Positions 32,156 to 40,640 of a DNA stretch of 64,000 nt are shown here, one piece after another (the first letter of the stretch is position 1; each line of letters opens with the position of its first letter). Source of the stretch: Ruminococcus sp. (GTDB lineage Bacteria; Bacillota; Clostridia; Oscillospirales; Ruminococcaceae). The DNA lies in the NCBI GenBank assembly GCA_021205185.1, contig JAJPYB010000013.1, positions 1-64,000 on the forward strand. The letters run 5' to 3'. The notes beneath the pieces were generated by a model. It ran no database searches, was not told the DNA's origin, and saw nothing but the letters and a program-made list of their open reading frames with translations. The position numbers were made by a program, and so were the translations under genes.

Positions 32156-32197
32156 ATGAAAATTATGAGAATTCCAAAATCTTATTTTCGATGTTGA
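32156..32197 (+). CDS. Candidate Cys-terminated leader peptide upstream of cysK
   Basis: A 13-codon ORF starting at ATG 32156 reads MKIMRIPKSYFRC and stops. It sits in the cysK 5' UTR, about 40 bases after the predicted start site and 68 bases before cysK. The last residue is Cys and it has only a weak AAAGAAAG site. It could couple cysteine supply to cysK expression, or be chance. Confidence 0.35.
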   Translation: MKIMRIPKSYFRC

Positions 32198-32264
32198 AGC
32201 TGATTTTTGAAAAGAAAAATTCTGAAATTATTTAAAATTTAAAAATCAAAAGGAGAAATTCACA

Positions 32265-33194
32265 ATGAAAGTTTATGAAACACTTACTGATCTGATCGGC
32301 TCAACACCGATTCTGAAGCTTACAAATTACAATAAGTTAAATGAGCTTGAGGCTGATATTTACGGAAAGCTTGAGTATTTTAATCCCGCTGGAAGCGTAA
32401 AGGATAGAATCGCAAAGGCAATGATTGATGACGCTGAACAAAAAGGCTTGCTAAAGAAAGGCTCGGTAATAGTAGAGCCGACAAGCGGAAATACGGGAAT
32501 TGGTTTAGCATCAGTTGCCGCTGCTCGTGGATACAGGGTTATTTTGACAATGCCTGAAACTATGAGCGTTGAGAGAAGAAATCTTTTAAAGGCTTACGGC
32601 GCAGAAATTGTCCTGACCGACGGCGCAAAGGGTATGACTGGCGCAATAGAAAAGGCTAATGAGCTGGCAAAAGAAATTTCAGATAGCTTTATTCCAAGCC
32701 AGTTTGAAAACCCGGCAAATCCAGCTGCACACGTAGCTACTACTGGTCCTGAAATCTGGGAGGACACCGACGGCAGGGTTGATATTTTTGTAGCTGGCGT
32801 TGGAACTGGCGGTACGCTTTCTGGCGTTGGCGAATACTTAAAGAGCAAAAATCCGAACGTAAAAATTGTTGCTGTAGAGCCTGCTGGTTCGCCGGTTCTT
32901 TCAAAGGGAACAGCAGGACCGCACAAGATTCAAGGCATCGGCGCAGGCTTTGTTCCAAAGACGCTCAATACTGAAATTTACGACGAGATAATCGCCGTTG
33001 AAAACGACGACGCATTTAAAACAGGCAGAACGCTTGCGAGAAAGGAAGGACTTTTGGTAGGAATTTCCTCTGGCGCAGCCGTTTACGCTGCAACCGAGCT
33101 TGCAAAGCGTCCGGAGAATAAAGGAAAGTTTATCGTGGCACTTTTGCCTGATACAGGCGAGCGCTACCTTTCAACCCCGATGTTTTCAGATTAG
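32265..33194 (+). CDS. cysK: Cysteine synthase A (O-acetylserine sulfhydrylase)
   Basis: PLP enzyme of 309 aa that makes cysteine from O-acetylserine and sulfide in the cytoplasm. The PLP lysine is Lys46 in NPAGSVKDR, the substrate loop PTSGNTG is at 72-78 and the phosphate loop GTGGT at 180-184; SSGAAVYAA closes the active site. Length is normal for CysK. The gene is monocistronic, with its own promoter, an Rrf2-like operator and a hairpin terminator. No serine acetyltransferase gene lies nearby. The start ATG 32265 follows AAAAGGAG. Confidence 0.95.
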   Translation: MKVYETLTDLIGSTPILKLTNYNKLNELEADIYGKLEYFNPAGSVKDRIAKAMIDDAEQKGLLKKGSVIVEPTSGNTGIGLASVAAARGYRVILTMPETMSVERRNLLKAYGAEIVLTDGAKGMTGAIEKANELAKEISDSFIPSQFENPANPAAHVATTGPEIWEDTDGRVDIFVAGVGTGGTLSGVGEYLKSKNPNVKIVAVEPAGSPVLSKGTAGPHKIQGIGAGFVPKTLNTEIYDEIIAVENDDAFKTGRTLARKEGLLVGISSGAAVYAATELAKRPENKGKFIVALLPDTGERYLSTPMFSD

Positions 33195-33220
33195 ACCCAT
33201 CTTTAATAAACATTACCCCC

Positions 33221-33257
33221 AAAGCAGCCCCATTGCAAATCGCAGTGGGGCAGCTTT
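33221..33257 (+). terminator. cysK terminator
   Basis: AAAGCAGCCCCATTGC pairs with GCAGTGGGGCAGCTTT apart from two mismatches. Only a short T run follows. Confidence 0.65.
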
Positions 33258-33266
33258 GAGTCTTTA

Positions 33267-33360
33267 CCAAATATTACAAAAAACCCGTCAAAAATTACAT
33301 TTTTATGCAAACTATACAAAAATCGCCCTCAAAATTTGTCTAATCTGCGAATTGACGGGA
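33267..33360 (+). repeat. 94-bp dispersed intergenic repeat R, copy 2
   Basis: Ungapped match to 19877-19970. In this copy the ends form an inverted repeat, CCCGTCAA near the left and TTGACGGG at the right. The 455-bp gap 33195-33649 holds the cysK terminator, this repeat, inverted element E and the dockerin gene promoter. Confidence 0.8.
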
Positions 33361-33388
33361 GGATTAGAAGAAGCAGATTGCCCAAAAT

Positions 33389-33424
33389 TATCAAATCTGA
33401 TTGCATTCCGCTCCCTCTCTATCC
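33389..33424 (-). repeat. Dispersed element E, copy 2 (inverted)
   Basis: On the minus strand: GGATAGAGAGG, nine variable bases, GCAATCAGATTTGATA, identical in both blocks and in spacing to 19684-19719. Located 28 bp after repeat R, whereas copy 1 lies 157 bp before its R. Confidence 0.65.
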
Positions 33425-33534
33425 AAATAAAACCTTAAACCAGCTTAAGAAGATTCTTAACACATTTATTAAAATATCACAATATTTGTTCATATCGCAT
33501 ATATTTTAAGTAACCGATTTGTTGATTCTGCTAA

Positions 33535-33628
33535 TTGACAATTCTCGACCACAAAAGCTATAATGAGCTTAGATAAACCCAGTTGGGAAAGTAATGCAGG
33601 CTCTTTTTCGACGTAAAGATAAGCCTGC
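33535..33628 (+). promoter_or_regulatory. Dockerin gene promoter and structured leader
   Basis: TTGACA (33535-33540), 18-bp spacer, TATAAT (33559-33564). The leader contains CCCA-GT-TGGG (33578-33587), then GCAGGCT (33596-33602) pairing perfectly with AGCCTGC (33622-33628). The segment 33589-33612 matches bases 48-72 of the window. It may be a regulatory RNA element. Confidence 0.55.
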
Positions 33629-33649
33629 TGGCATTTTGGAGGGTTAAAA

Positions 33650-35896
33650 ATGAGGATTAAAAAGCTTTTGTGCGTTGTTTTGGCGGCGGCAGTTGCAGCT
33701 TCTTGTGTAACGCTGTCAGCTTTTACGACAGCTTCTGCTGAAACGGCTAGCGGTACTTGTGGGGATAACGCAGCGTGGACGCTTAGCGACGACGGAGTTT
33801 TGACAATTTCGGGAACAGGCAGCGTTACTGATACTTCGGGTTATTCAGCTTATTCTTCTTCGGTTACAAGCGTAGTGGTTGGCGAGGGGATTACTTCTCT
33901 TTGCGACAGCGCTTTTAGCGGATTTTCGGTGATGGAAAGCGTAAGTCTGCCAAGCACGCTTACAAGCTTAGGAGCTAAGGCGTTTTATAGCTGCTCAAAG
34001 CTTGCAAGTATTGCGATTCCGGAGGGAATTACAACCATTGATACATATACCTTTTATATGTGTCTTTCGCTTACAAGCGTTAGTTTGCCTTCAACGCTTG
34101 TGACAATAGCCGACCGTGCGTTTCAATGCTGTAAAGCACTCACATCTATAACAATTCCCGAAGGCGTTACGAGTCTGGGCGCATATAGCTTTTATTATTG
34201 TATATCGCTTAAGAGTGTGAGCTTGCCGAGTACACTTTTAACAATTGATACTTATGCGTTTTATAAATGTTCGTCGCTTGAAAGCATAACCTTGCCCGAC
34301 TCGATTACAACAATAGGCGCTTATGCTTTCCGTGAGTGTTCGGCTCTTACAAGCATTGTGATTCCTGAAAGCGTTACTGTTATTAACAAGTACGCATTCG
34401 CTGATTGCTCCGCCCTTGCAAGCGTAAGCTTGCCTTCGACGCTTACCAGCATTGATATTAACGCATTTTATTGCTGTACTTCACTTACGAGTATAACGAT
34501 TCCTGAGGGCGTTACAAGTGTTGGCAATTATGCGTTTTACGGATGTACTTCTCTTAAAAGCGTAAGCTTGCCAAGCACGCTTACAACGCTCGGAACATAC
34601 TGCTTCTCAGGCTGTACAGCGCTCGCAAAAGTAAATGTTCCTGAAAACATTACTTCAATAGGAACTAAGACGTTTTACGATTGCACAAATGAGGATCTGG
34701 TAATTGATATTCAGTCAACTTCTTTGACAACCATAAATTCCACATCATTCAGGAATGTTACAGGAACAATCTATGTACATTCCGAGGAAATGTATACGCT
34801 TGTTTCTAAATACGCTACCACCGCAACGGTAATTTACGGGGAAGTAAGCAGCAGCGTTGACACAGCGGATCTCGAAACTGCGATCGCTGACGCCGAGACT
34901 ATTGATACAAATGTTTATACTGACGAAAGCGTTGCCGCATTAACCGAAGCTATTACTGCCGCAAAGGCTGTTTTAGCCAATTCTGATGCAACGCAAGATG
35001 ATATTGACGAGGCTCTTGCTGCAATCTCAACGGCAGTAGCAGACCTCACATATAAAAGTGCAGATTATTCAGCAGTCGAAGCGGCGCTCGCAAACGTTCC
35101 AACCGACCTTAGCATTTATACTGATGAGAGTGTTGCAGCTTTAAATGAAGCGATAGCCGCAGTAGACGACAGCAAAAACATCACCGAGCAGGGAGATGTA
35201 AATGCTATGGCTGAAGCAATTACTGCTGCCATTGCGGCTCTTGAGGTCAAGGCTGTTGATACAACTGCACTCGAAACGGCGATAGCAGAAGCCGAAGCTA
35301 TAAACACATCAAACTACACAAGCGATAGCGTCCAGGATCTTGAAGCGGCAATAGAAGCTGCAAAGATAGTTTTAGCTGACGAAAGCGCTACACAGACTGA
35401 TGTTGATAATGCGCTTGAAGCGATAAACAGCGCAATATCTTCACTTGTAGCGAATGCTACAACCTACAGCGTAGCAGGAACCATCTACGTATCAGACGAA
35501 GATACAACAACCGATATGACAGTTGTAGCGGAAGCTTCCGACGGAACAGAAACAAGTGTAACTGCATCAAGCATGGGCGAGTATGTTATCGAAGGCTTGG
35601 AAGCTGGCACTTATACAATCACAATCAGCGGTGGAAAGTATGCTCCGAGAAGCTACGAAGTAACGGTTTCCGAAACTCTGTCACAGGACGTTTACTTAAA
35701 TCCTTATGGCGACGTTAATGGCGACGGTAAGGTAACAACAGCTGACGTTGGTCTTGCAAATTCACACGCTAAGGGTGTTACAACACTTGAGGATTACGAG
35801 TTTATTTGCGCAGACGTAAATCTTGACGGAAGCGTAACAACAGCGGACGTTGGAAAGATTAACAGCCACGCAAAGGGCGTAGTAGCGCTTTGGTAA
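33650..35896 (+). CDS. Secreted LRR/FIVAR protein with C-terminal dockerin
   Basis: 748 aa. Signal peptide of about 30 residues; LRR_5 repeats about 40-395 (LTSVSLPSTL ... AFxxCxSL); three helical FIVAR-type repeats about 405-610, each with the pattern LExAIADAExI...ATQxDIDxAL; a CnaB/carboxypeptidase-regulatory-like beta domain about 615-680; and a type I dockerin about 685-748 with both calcium loops (DVNGDGKVTTADV and DVNLDGSVTTADV). The dockerin should plug into a cohesin on a cell-surface scaffold. No catalytic domain is visible, so the role is binding or structural. The start ATG 33650 follows GGAGGG. Confidence 0.93.
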   Translation: MRIKKLLCVVLAAAVAASCVTLSAFTTASAETASGTCGDNAAWTLSDDGVLTISGTGSVTDTSGYSAYSSSVTSVVVGEGITSLCDSAFSGFSVMESVSLPSTLTSLGAKAFYSCSKLASIAIPEGITTIDTYTFYMCLSLTSVSLPSTLVTIADRAFQCCKALTSITIPEGVTSLGAYSFYYCISLKSVSLPSTLLTIDTYAFYKCSSLESITLPDSITTIGAYAFRECSALTSIVIPESVTVINKYAFADCSALASVSLPSTLTSIDINAFYCCTSLTSITIPEGVTSVGNYAFYGCTSLKSVSLPSTLTTLGTYCFSGCTALAKVNVPENITSIGTKTFYDCTNEDLVIDIQSTSLTTINSTSFRNVTGTIYVHSEEMYTLVSKYATTATVIYGEVSSSVDTADLETAIADAETIDTNVYTDESVAALTEAITAAKAVLANSDATQDDIDEALAAISTAVADLTYKSADYSAVEAALANVPTDLSIYTDESVAALNEAIAAVDDSKNITEQGDVNAMAEAITAAIAALEVKAVDTTALETAIAEAEAINTSNYTSDSVQDLEAAIEAAKIVLADESATQTDVDNALEAINSAISSLVANATTYSVAGTIYVSDEDTTTDMTVVAEASDGTETSVTASSMGEYVIEGLEAGTYTITISGGKYAPRSYEVTVSETLSQDVYLNPYGDVNGDGKVTTADVGLANSHAKGVTTLEDYEFICADVNLDGSVTTADVGKINSHAKGVVALW

Positions 35897-35988
35897 AAGA
35901 AATTCACATTTGAGATTCCGAAAAAAATAGTTGCGAAAGGCGGCAGATGATAAGTCTGTCGCTGTTCACTTTATATCCTAATAAAATA

Positions 35989-36018
35989 ACCCCCTCTCAG
36001 CATTAGCCAAGAGGGGGT
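35989..36018. terminator. Bidirectional terminator
   Basis: Perfect 9-bp stem ACCCCCTCT / AGAGGGGGT. The minus side has the better T-rich tail. Located between the convergent dockerin and coiled-coil protein genes. Confidence 0.8.
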
Positions 36019-36081
36019 ATGTATATATCTTTCTTAAATTTTACACTGATTTTTTCTCTCTGTTTTTGTCAAGTCGATAGG

Positions 36082-36561
36082 TTAGTTTTCCTGTCCGATC
36101 GGCTGTTTTGGTTCAGCTACCGCAATGATAGCTTCTTTGGTCTGCTTTACGTCAACAAGATTTCTTGTAAGAACCTCTTCAGCTTCTGTTAGTGCTGCTT
36201 CAAGCTTCTTTGCCATAGCGTTTCTGATTTCCTTATCAGCAGCATAAGCCTGATTTAAAATGTCAGCAGCCTGAATTTGAGCCGCCTTGGTGATTTCGTC
36301 CTGAGAAACCAAAACCTGCGCTCTTTCTTCAGCCTTTTTGATGATGACTTCTGCTTTTTTGTTAGCTTCCGTCATAATTATAGCCTGATCATTTTGCAGC
36401 TCCTTAGCCTTTTTAATATCGGTAGGAAGATTATATCTGATGCTGTCGATATATTCTCTCATCTTCTCTATGTCGATAACCTTTTTGTTGGTAAACGGAA
36501 CGCTGGAAGCCTTGTCAATCATTTCGTCCATTAAATCCAGAATTTCTTCAACTTTTGCCAT
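36082..36561 (-). CDS. Conserved coiled-coil protein downstream of coaD
   Basis: 159 aa, almost entirely helical with Ala/Glu/Lys heptads (about 45-140). No signal peptide or membrane segment. Similar small proteins, often labelled ATPase or DivIVA-like, sit beside coaD in many Clostridia; function is unknown. It is the last gene of a minus-strand run after rsmD and coaD, 21 bp after coaD. The start ATG 36561 follows AAGGAGTAGA. Confidence 0.7.
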   Translation of the reverse strand: MAKVEEILDLMDEMIDKASSVPFTNKKVIDIEKMREYIDSIRYNLPTDIKKAKELQNDQAIIMTEANKKAEVIIKKAEERAQVLVSQDEITKAAQIQAADILNQAYAADKEIRNAMAKKLEAALTEAEEVLTRNLVDVKQTKEAIIAVAEPKQPIGQEN

Positions 36562-36582
36562 TTTAATCTACTCCTTCACATT

Positions 36583-37071
36583 TTAATTGTTTCCTACAAG
36601 CCGATCTGAAATTGTGTTCAGAATCTCACTTGGTACTAAGCTTGAAATATCGCCGCCATATCTTGCAATTTCCTTGACAACGCTCGAGCTGAGATACATA
36701 TTCTCCGATCTGGTTGTAAGGAAGATAGTGTCGCCCTGAGGGTAGAGCGTTTTGTTGGCGAGCGCTTGCTGAAATTCGTACTCGAAGTCCGAAACAGCTC
36801 TTAGTCCTTTGACTATAGCGCAGACATTTCGCTTCTTGCAATATTCAGCTAAAAGTCCCTCCCAGGTATCCACCTCAACATTCGGCAGATCCTTCGATAC
36901 CTTTTTTATCATCTCGACTCGCTCTGCTGCTGAAAAGCTGGTGTTCTTAGTCGAATTTACCGAAACTAAGACGATAACCTTGTCAAACAGCACAGAGGCT
37001 CGATGAATGATGTCCAAATGCCCGAACGTAACCGGATCAAAGCTACCGGGGCAAACAGCAATCTTTTCCAT
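36583..37071 (-). CDS. coaD: Phosphopantetheine adenylyltransferase
   Basis: 162 aa, normal length. Catalyses the penultimate step of coenzyme A synthesis, adenylating 4'-phosphopantetheine. The nucleotidyltransferase signature GSFDPVTFGHLDII with His18 is at 9-22, KGLRAVSDFEYEFQ is near 88, and the conserved SSSVVKEIA is near 128. It starts two bases after the rsmD stop, so the two are co-translated. Confidence 0.96.
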   Translation of the reverse strand: MEKIAVCPGSFDPVTFGHLDIIHRASVLFDKVIVLVSVNSTKNTSFSAAERVEMIKKVSKDLPNVEVDTWEGLLAEYCKKRNVCAIVKGLRAVSDFEYEFQQALANKTLYPQGDTIFLTTRSENMYLSSSVVKEIARYGGDISSLVPSEILNTISDRLVGNN

Positions 37072-37073
37072 GT

Positions 37074-37622
37074 CTATTCCTCACAAGTCTTTAGTCTGTA
37101 AACGCTGAGCGCAATTTTTCCGTACCTGTACCGCTTTGATAGCTCCAAGCGTCCAAACTGTTCCGGCAATGTAAGCTCCGATTCATGCTCACAAACAACA
37201 ATAGCTTCGTCGTTTAACAGCCTTTCAATTTTCCAAAGACAGCGGGGGAGAATGTCCTGATGATACGGAGGGTCAAGCAAAGCTATGTCTATGCCCTTCT
37301 TTCCAACGCTCAGGTATTCCAGGCTGTCAAGGTTTAAAATTCTCGACCTATCAAGAAAACCGCAAGAAGAAATATTTTCCCTGGTGATGTCAAGTGATGC
37401 CTTGCTCTTGTCTACGAATACGCAATGCGCCGCTCCTCGACTTAACGCTTCAATTCCAAGCTGACCTGAGCCTGAAAACAAATCCAAAACGCTGGCTGCC
37501 GGTACGTCAAACTGTATGATGGAAAATATAGCTTCCTTTACCTTGTCTGACGTTGGACGAACCTCAAGGCCGTCAAGCGTTTTAAGTTTTTTACCCCTCG
37601 CAGTTCCCGTAATTACTCTCAT
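37074..37622 (-). CDS. rsmD: 16S rRNA (guanine(966)-N2)-methyltransferase
   Basis: SAM-dependent methyltransferase of 182 aa acting on the 30S subunit. The SAM loop LDLFSGSGQLGIEA is at 46-59 and the catalytic DPPY at 117-120. The start was set at ATG 37622, giving MRVITGTARGKKL, the family's normal N-terminus; the open frame extends 22 codons upstream but without a site. The rsmD-coaD order is common in Firmicutes. Confidence 0.93.
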   Translation of the reverse strand: MRVITGTARGKKLKTLDGLEVRPTSDKVKEAIFSIIQFDVPAASVLDLFSGSGQLGIEALSRGAAHCVFVDKSKASLDITRENISSCGFLDRSRILNLDSLEYLSVGKKGIDIALLDPPYHQDILPRCLWKIERLLNDEAIVVCEHESELTLPEQFGRLELSKRYRYGKIALSVYRLKTCEE

Positions 37623-38069
37623 TGGCTTTTTTGAATCCTTAATTTGAAAAAATATGCAGCAAGTAAAGCTTTTTGACTTTACATACATAGCTGAGATTTA
37701 AATTTTGAATTTCCAAACCTTAGCGTAGTATTATTATACTACAAGTGAAGCCGTTTGTCTACAAGAAAATCCAAGAAAAGTGTAACTAATTTGTAACTTT
37801 TATAAAAACGAAACGCGATTCCTGTTAACAAAATGCCCGAACACACGCCTTAAAATATCTCAAAACACTATTTCTAAATTCGCAAAAATAAGCTTCGTTA
37901 TGCAAAACGGGCTCGAATTTTGTCGCCTGAAACCGACAAAGTTTACAATTTGTAATGTTTCCGGCCCCTCTTTTTGGAATAATTCACAATAGCGCTTTCT
38001 CTGTAAAGTAAACTCGCTTTACAGGCACTTTTTGAATTTATTTTCAAACTAACGCACAGCCAAAATCAA
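37623..38069. other. Intergenic region with hairpins and a dispersed motif
   Basis: No gene seen. It holds a perfect inverted repeat GTAGTAT-TATT-ATACTAC at 37725-37742, probably part of the rsmD promoter, and an 8-bp perfect hairpin CTGTAAAG / CTTTACAG at 38001-38024. A motif at 37898-37925 (TTATGCAAAACGGGCTCGAA, then TTTTGTCG) recurs in altered form at 40481-40513. Confidence 0.5.
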
Positions 38070-38098
38070 CAAAAAAGAGCAGACAAAATGCCTGCTCT
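38070..38098 (-). terminator. Terminator of the nifS-iscU operon
   Basis: AGAGCAG / CTGCTCT stem followed on the minus strand by TTTTTTG, 60 bp after the iscU stop. Confidence 0.8.
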
Positions 38099-38158
38099 CG
38101 TTCATTAAAAATCAATATATTTATTTGTCTTGCTATCAATACCTCGGCTTCAGGCTGA

Positions 38159-38593
38159 TTACTCACAGCCCTCACAGGTTTCGCAATGATTGTCAATCTT
38201 ACCAACATAAAGCTCGGGGTCAAGTCCCTGTCTTTGATAGTAGTCGGCAATAGCTGCCTTCATTGCCTGCTCAGCTAAAACAGAGCAGTGAATTTTTGCC
38301 GGCGGAAGTCCGTCGAGCGCTTCGATAACAGCCTTGTTTGTGATTTTCAGTGCGTCCTCAAGCTTCTGACCCTTTATAAGCTCGGTCGCCATTGAAGATG
38401 TCGCAACAGCCGCGCCGCAGCCGAACGTTTTAAACTTAACGTCCTCTATAACGCCGTTGTTGATTTTAAGATACATCTTCATTATATCTCCGCACTTAGC
38501 GTTTCCAACCTCGCCGATACCGTCTGCGTCCTCAATTTCGCCGACGTTTCTCGGATTTGTAAAATGGTCCATTACCTTTTCAGAATATATCAT
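38159..38593 (-). CDS. iscU: Fe-S cluster scaffold protein (IscU/NifU N-terminal type)
   Basis: 144 aa. The three cluster-binding cysteines are at 34 (NAKCGD, with Asp36), 59 (TFGCGAA) and 103 (KIHCSVL). The C-terminus ends in an extra Cys-rich tail (HCETCEGCE) seen in clostridial NifU-like proteins. It receives sulfur from the cysteine desulfurase encoded just upstream and builds 2Fe-2S or 4Fe-4S clusters. The gap to nifS is 18 bp with a good AGGAG site. Confidence 0.95.
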   Translation of the reverse strand: MIYSEKVMDHFTNPRNVGEIEDADGIGEVGNAKCGDIMKMYLKINNGVIEDVKFKTFGCGAAVATSSMATELIKGQKLEDALKITNKAVIEALDGLPPAKIHCSVLAEQAMKAAIADYYQRQGLDPELYVGKIDNHCETCEGCE

Positions 38594-38611
38594 TTTTCAT
38601 TTCTCCTTTCC

Positions 38612-39814
38612 TTAGATAGTTCCTGTCAGTCCTTCGTTTTTGCAAATTCTTTCCCAGAGCGGCGACATAGACCTCAGCCTGTCTACAACCTTCGGAATCG
38701 TTTCAAGAATATAATCTACATCCTCGTCGCTTACTTCATCTGAAATTGAAAGTCTGAGCGAGCCGTGCGCTATTTCGTGGGGAAGTCCAATCGCTAAAAG
38801 TACGTGCGACGGGTCTAAGCTTCCCGAGGTGCAGGCCGAACCGCTCGACGCCATTATTCCGTACATATCAAGCATAAGAAGTAAGCTTTCGCCCTCGACT
38901 CCTCTGATTGAAATGTTTACGTTTGAGCAAAGCCGCTTGTTCCTGTCGCCATTTAGCCTTGTCTGTTGGATTTTGAGTATTCCGTCAATCAGTCTGTCCC
39001 TTTTCTTGGACAGTCTTTCCTGCTTTGCGGAAATATCCTTGCAAGCGTCCTCGAGCGCAACCGATAAAGCGATAATCGAAGCTACGTTTTCAGTTCCTGC
39101 TCTCTTGCCACGCTCCTGCGCTCCTCCGTGAATTAAGTTCGGAAGATTTATTCCGCCCCTGACGTAAAGTGCGCCGATGCCTTTAGGCGCGTGAATTTTA
39201 TGTCCCGAAAGGGAAAGCATATCAATTCCCATTTCCTTGACGTTAATCTCCACGTTTCCGACTGCCTGAACAGCGTCGGTGTGAAAGTATACCTTCTTTT
39301 CCTTGCAGATTTTAGCAATCTCCTCAATCGGCTGAATAGTACCGATTTCGTTGTTTGCAAACATTACCGTTACAAGACAGGTGGTGTCCTTTATTGCGCT
39401 TTCAATGTCGGCAGGGTTTACAAGCCCGTTTTCATCGACAGGAACATAAGTTACCTCATATCCTTGCGTTTCCAAAAACTCGCAGGTGTGCAAAACTGCG
39501 TGGTGTTCAAACACAGTTGTTACAATGTGATTCTTGCCCTTTTTCTTGCCAAGAAGCGCCGCTCCCTTGATCGCCCAGTTGTCCGATTCAGAGCCGCCCG
39601 AGGTAAAGAAAATCTCCGATGCCTTGCAGCCTAATATTCCTGCAATTTTTTCTCTTGCTGCTAAAATGGCCTTTGCCGCATTTTGTCCATGCATATAAAT
39701 GCTTGAAGCGTTTCCGTATTCCTCTGTGAAGTAGGGAAGCGCTGCTTCAAGCGCTCGCTTGCTGACAGCGGTAGTAGCTGCATTATCGCAGTATATAACC
39801 TTTTTATTATCCAT
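38612..39814 (-). CDS. nifS: Cysteine desulfurase (NifS/IscS type)
   Basis: PLP enzyme of 400 aa that removes sulfur from cysteine for Fe-S cluster assembly. The PLP lysine is Lys206 ([11 protein letters not shown]) and the persulfide-forming cysteine is Cys328 in [17 protein letters not shown], the long-loop signature of group I enzymes. It is paired with iscU in the same operon. No iscR or other Fe-S regulator is adjacent. The minus-strand leader has a TATAAT-like box near 39855. Confidence 0.95.
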   Translation of the reverse strand: MDNKKVIYCDNAATTAVSKRALEAALPYFTEEYGNASSIYMHGQNAAKAILAAREKIAGILGCKASEIFFTSGGSESDNWAIKGAALLGKKKGKNHIVTTVFEHHAVLHTCEFLETQGYEVTYVPVDENGLVNPADIESAIKDTTCLVTVMFANNEIGTIQPIEEIAKICKEKKVYFHTDAVQAVGNVEINVKEMGIDMLSLSGHKIHAPKGIGALYVRGGINLPNLIHGGAQERGKRAGTENVASIIALSVALEDACKDISAKQERLSKKRDRLIDGILKIQQTRLNGDRNKRLCSNVNISIRGVEGESLLLMLDMYGIMASSGSACTSGSLDPSHVLLAIGLPHEIAHGSLRLSISDEVSDEDVDYILETIPKVVDRLRSMSPLWERICKNEGLTGTI

Positions 39815-39879
39815 ATAATCAGTCCTTTTAAAAACTTCGTTAAAGGGTATTATACTCTTGTTTTAAAAATTTTTCAAGC

Positions 39880-40332
39880 TTAAAGCAGGTTGTGCGTGGC
39901 AAAATTTTTACTTTCCGCAACCGCCAGAGCGTCGCAACGCTCGTTTTCAGGCTGTCCTGCGTGTCCTTTCACCCAGTAAAAAGTGACATCGTGAATGTTA
40001 ATCAAGGCTAACAATTTCTCCCAGAGATCAACATTTAAAGCGGGTTCCTTGTTGCTCTTTTTCCAGCCTCTTGCCTTCCAGCTCTCCGCCCAGCCTAGGC
40101 TTATAGCGTCGACCACATACTTCGAGTCGGAATAAACCAAAACTTTGCAAGGTTCCTTTAAAGCGGAAAGTCCTGCAATAACAGCGCTCAGCTCCATTCG
40201 GTTGTTGGTGGTGCTTTCCTCGCCGCCTGAAAGCTCCTTTGTGTGATTTCCGTATTTTAAAATAGTACCATATCCTCCGGGACCGGGATTTCCCGAACAC
40301 GCTCCGTCGGTATACATTATAACCTCTTTCAT
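39880..40332 (-). CDS. rnhA: Ribonuclease HI
   Basis: 150 aa. Degrades RNA in RNA-DNA hybrids. The DEDD metal site is intact and aligned with the E. coli enzyme: Asp9 ([12 protein letters not shown]), Glu47 (NNRMELSA), Asp69 (YSDSKYV) and Asp134 (NERCDALA). The basic handle segment [13 protein letters not shown] near 85 is present, and there is no N-terminal hybrid-binding domain. It lies 65 bp downstream of nifS's start region and probably has its own promoter. Confidence 0.96.
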   Translation of the reverse strand: MKEVIMYTDGACSGNPGPGGYGTILKYGNHTKELSGGEESTTNNRMELSAVIAGLSALKEPCKVLVYSDSKYVVDAISLGWAESWKARGWKKSNKEPALNVDLWEKLLALINIHDVTFYWVKGHAGQPENERCDALAVAESKNFATHNLL

Positions 40333-40640
40333 AAACCCTCCGATTTTGTTTACGCTTATTTCTTAAAGAATTGTACCACAAAAGTTATTCAATATCAAGA
40401 CAGCTATGCGTAGGTTAAGCTTTTAGCATTAAAAAAATATCTCTTGCAGGAGATATTTTTTGCCTTAAATAAATTAGTAATTATGCACAAAAACGGCGTG
40501 CTCAATTTGTCGCAAATGTCAAATTGTGTGTTCAATTTTGAAATTCTGTTGATTTTTTTGTGATTATTATGTATAATGAAACCATAAATTGAAGCAAGAC
40601 TATATTTGCTTGATTTCTGAACTGTTTAAGGAGGCAGATT
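40333..40640. other. Divergent intergenic region with a palindromic terminator-like hairpin
   Basis: No gene seen. It holds the perfect 12-bp hairpin AAAAAATATCTC / GAGATATTTTTT at 40431-40461, bidirectional in form although both neighbours point away from it. The dispersed TTATGCA...CAATTTGTC motif lies at 40481-40513, and a promoter TTGATT (40549-40554) -N17- TATAAT (40572-40577) serves the solute-binding protein gene. Confidence 0.6.

Noticed and set aside
32086-32264. T-box riboswitch upstream of cysK
   Set aside because: No specifier hairpin, antiterminator consensus or terminator with T run is visible; only a short ORF and an operator.
37725-37742. Perfect inverted repeat GTAGTAT-TATT-ATACTAC read as a regulator operator
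   Set aside because: It overlaps the likely rsmD -10 region, is short and AT-rich, and has no second copy in the window.
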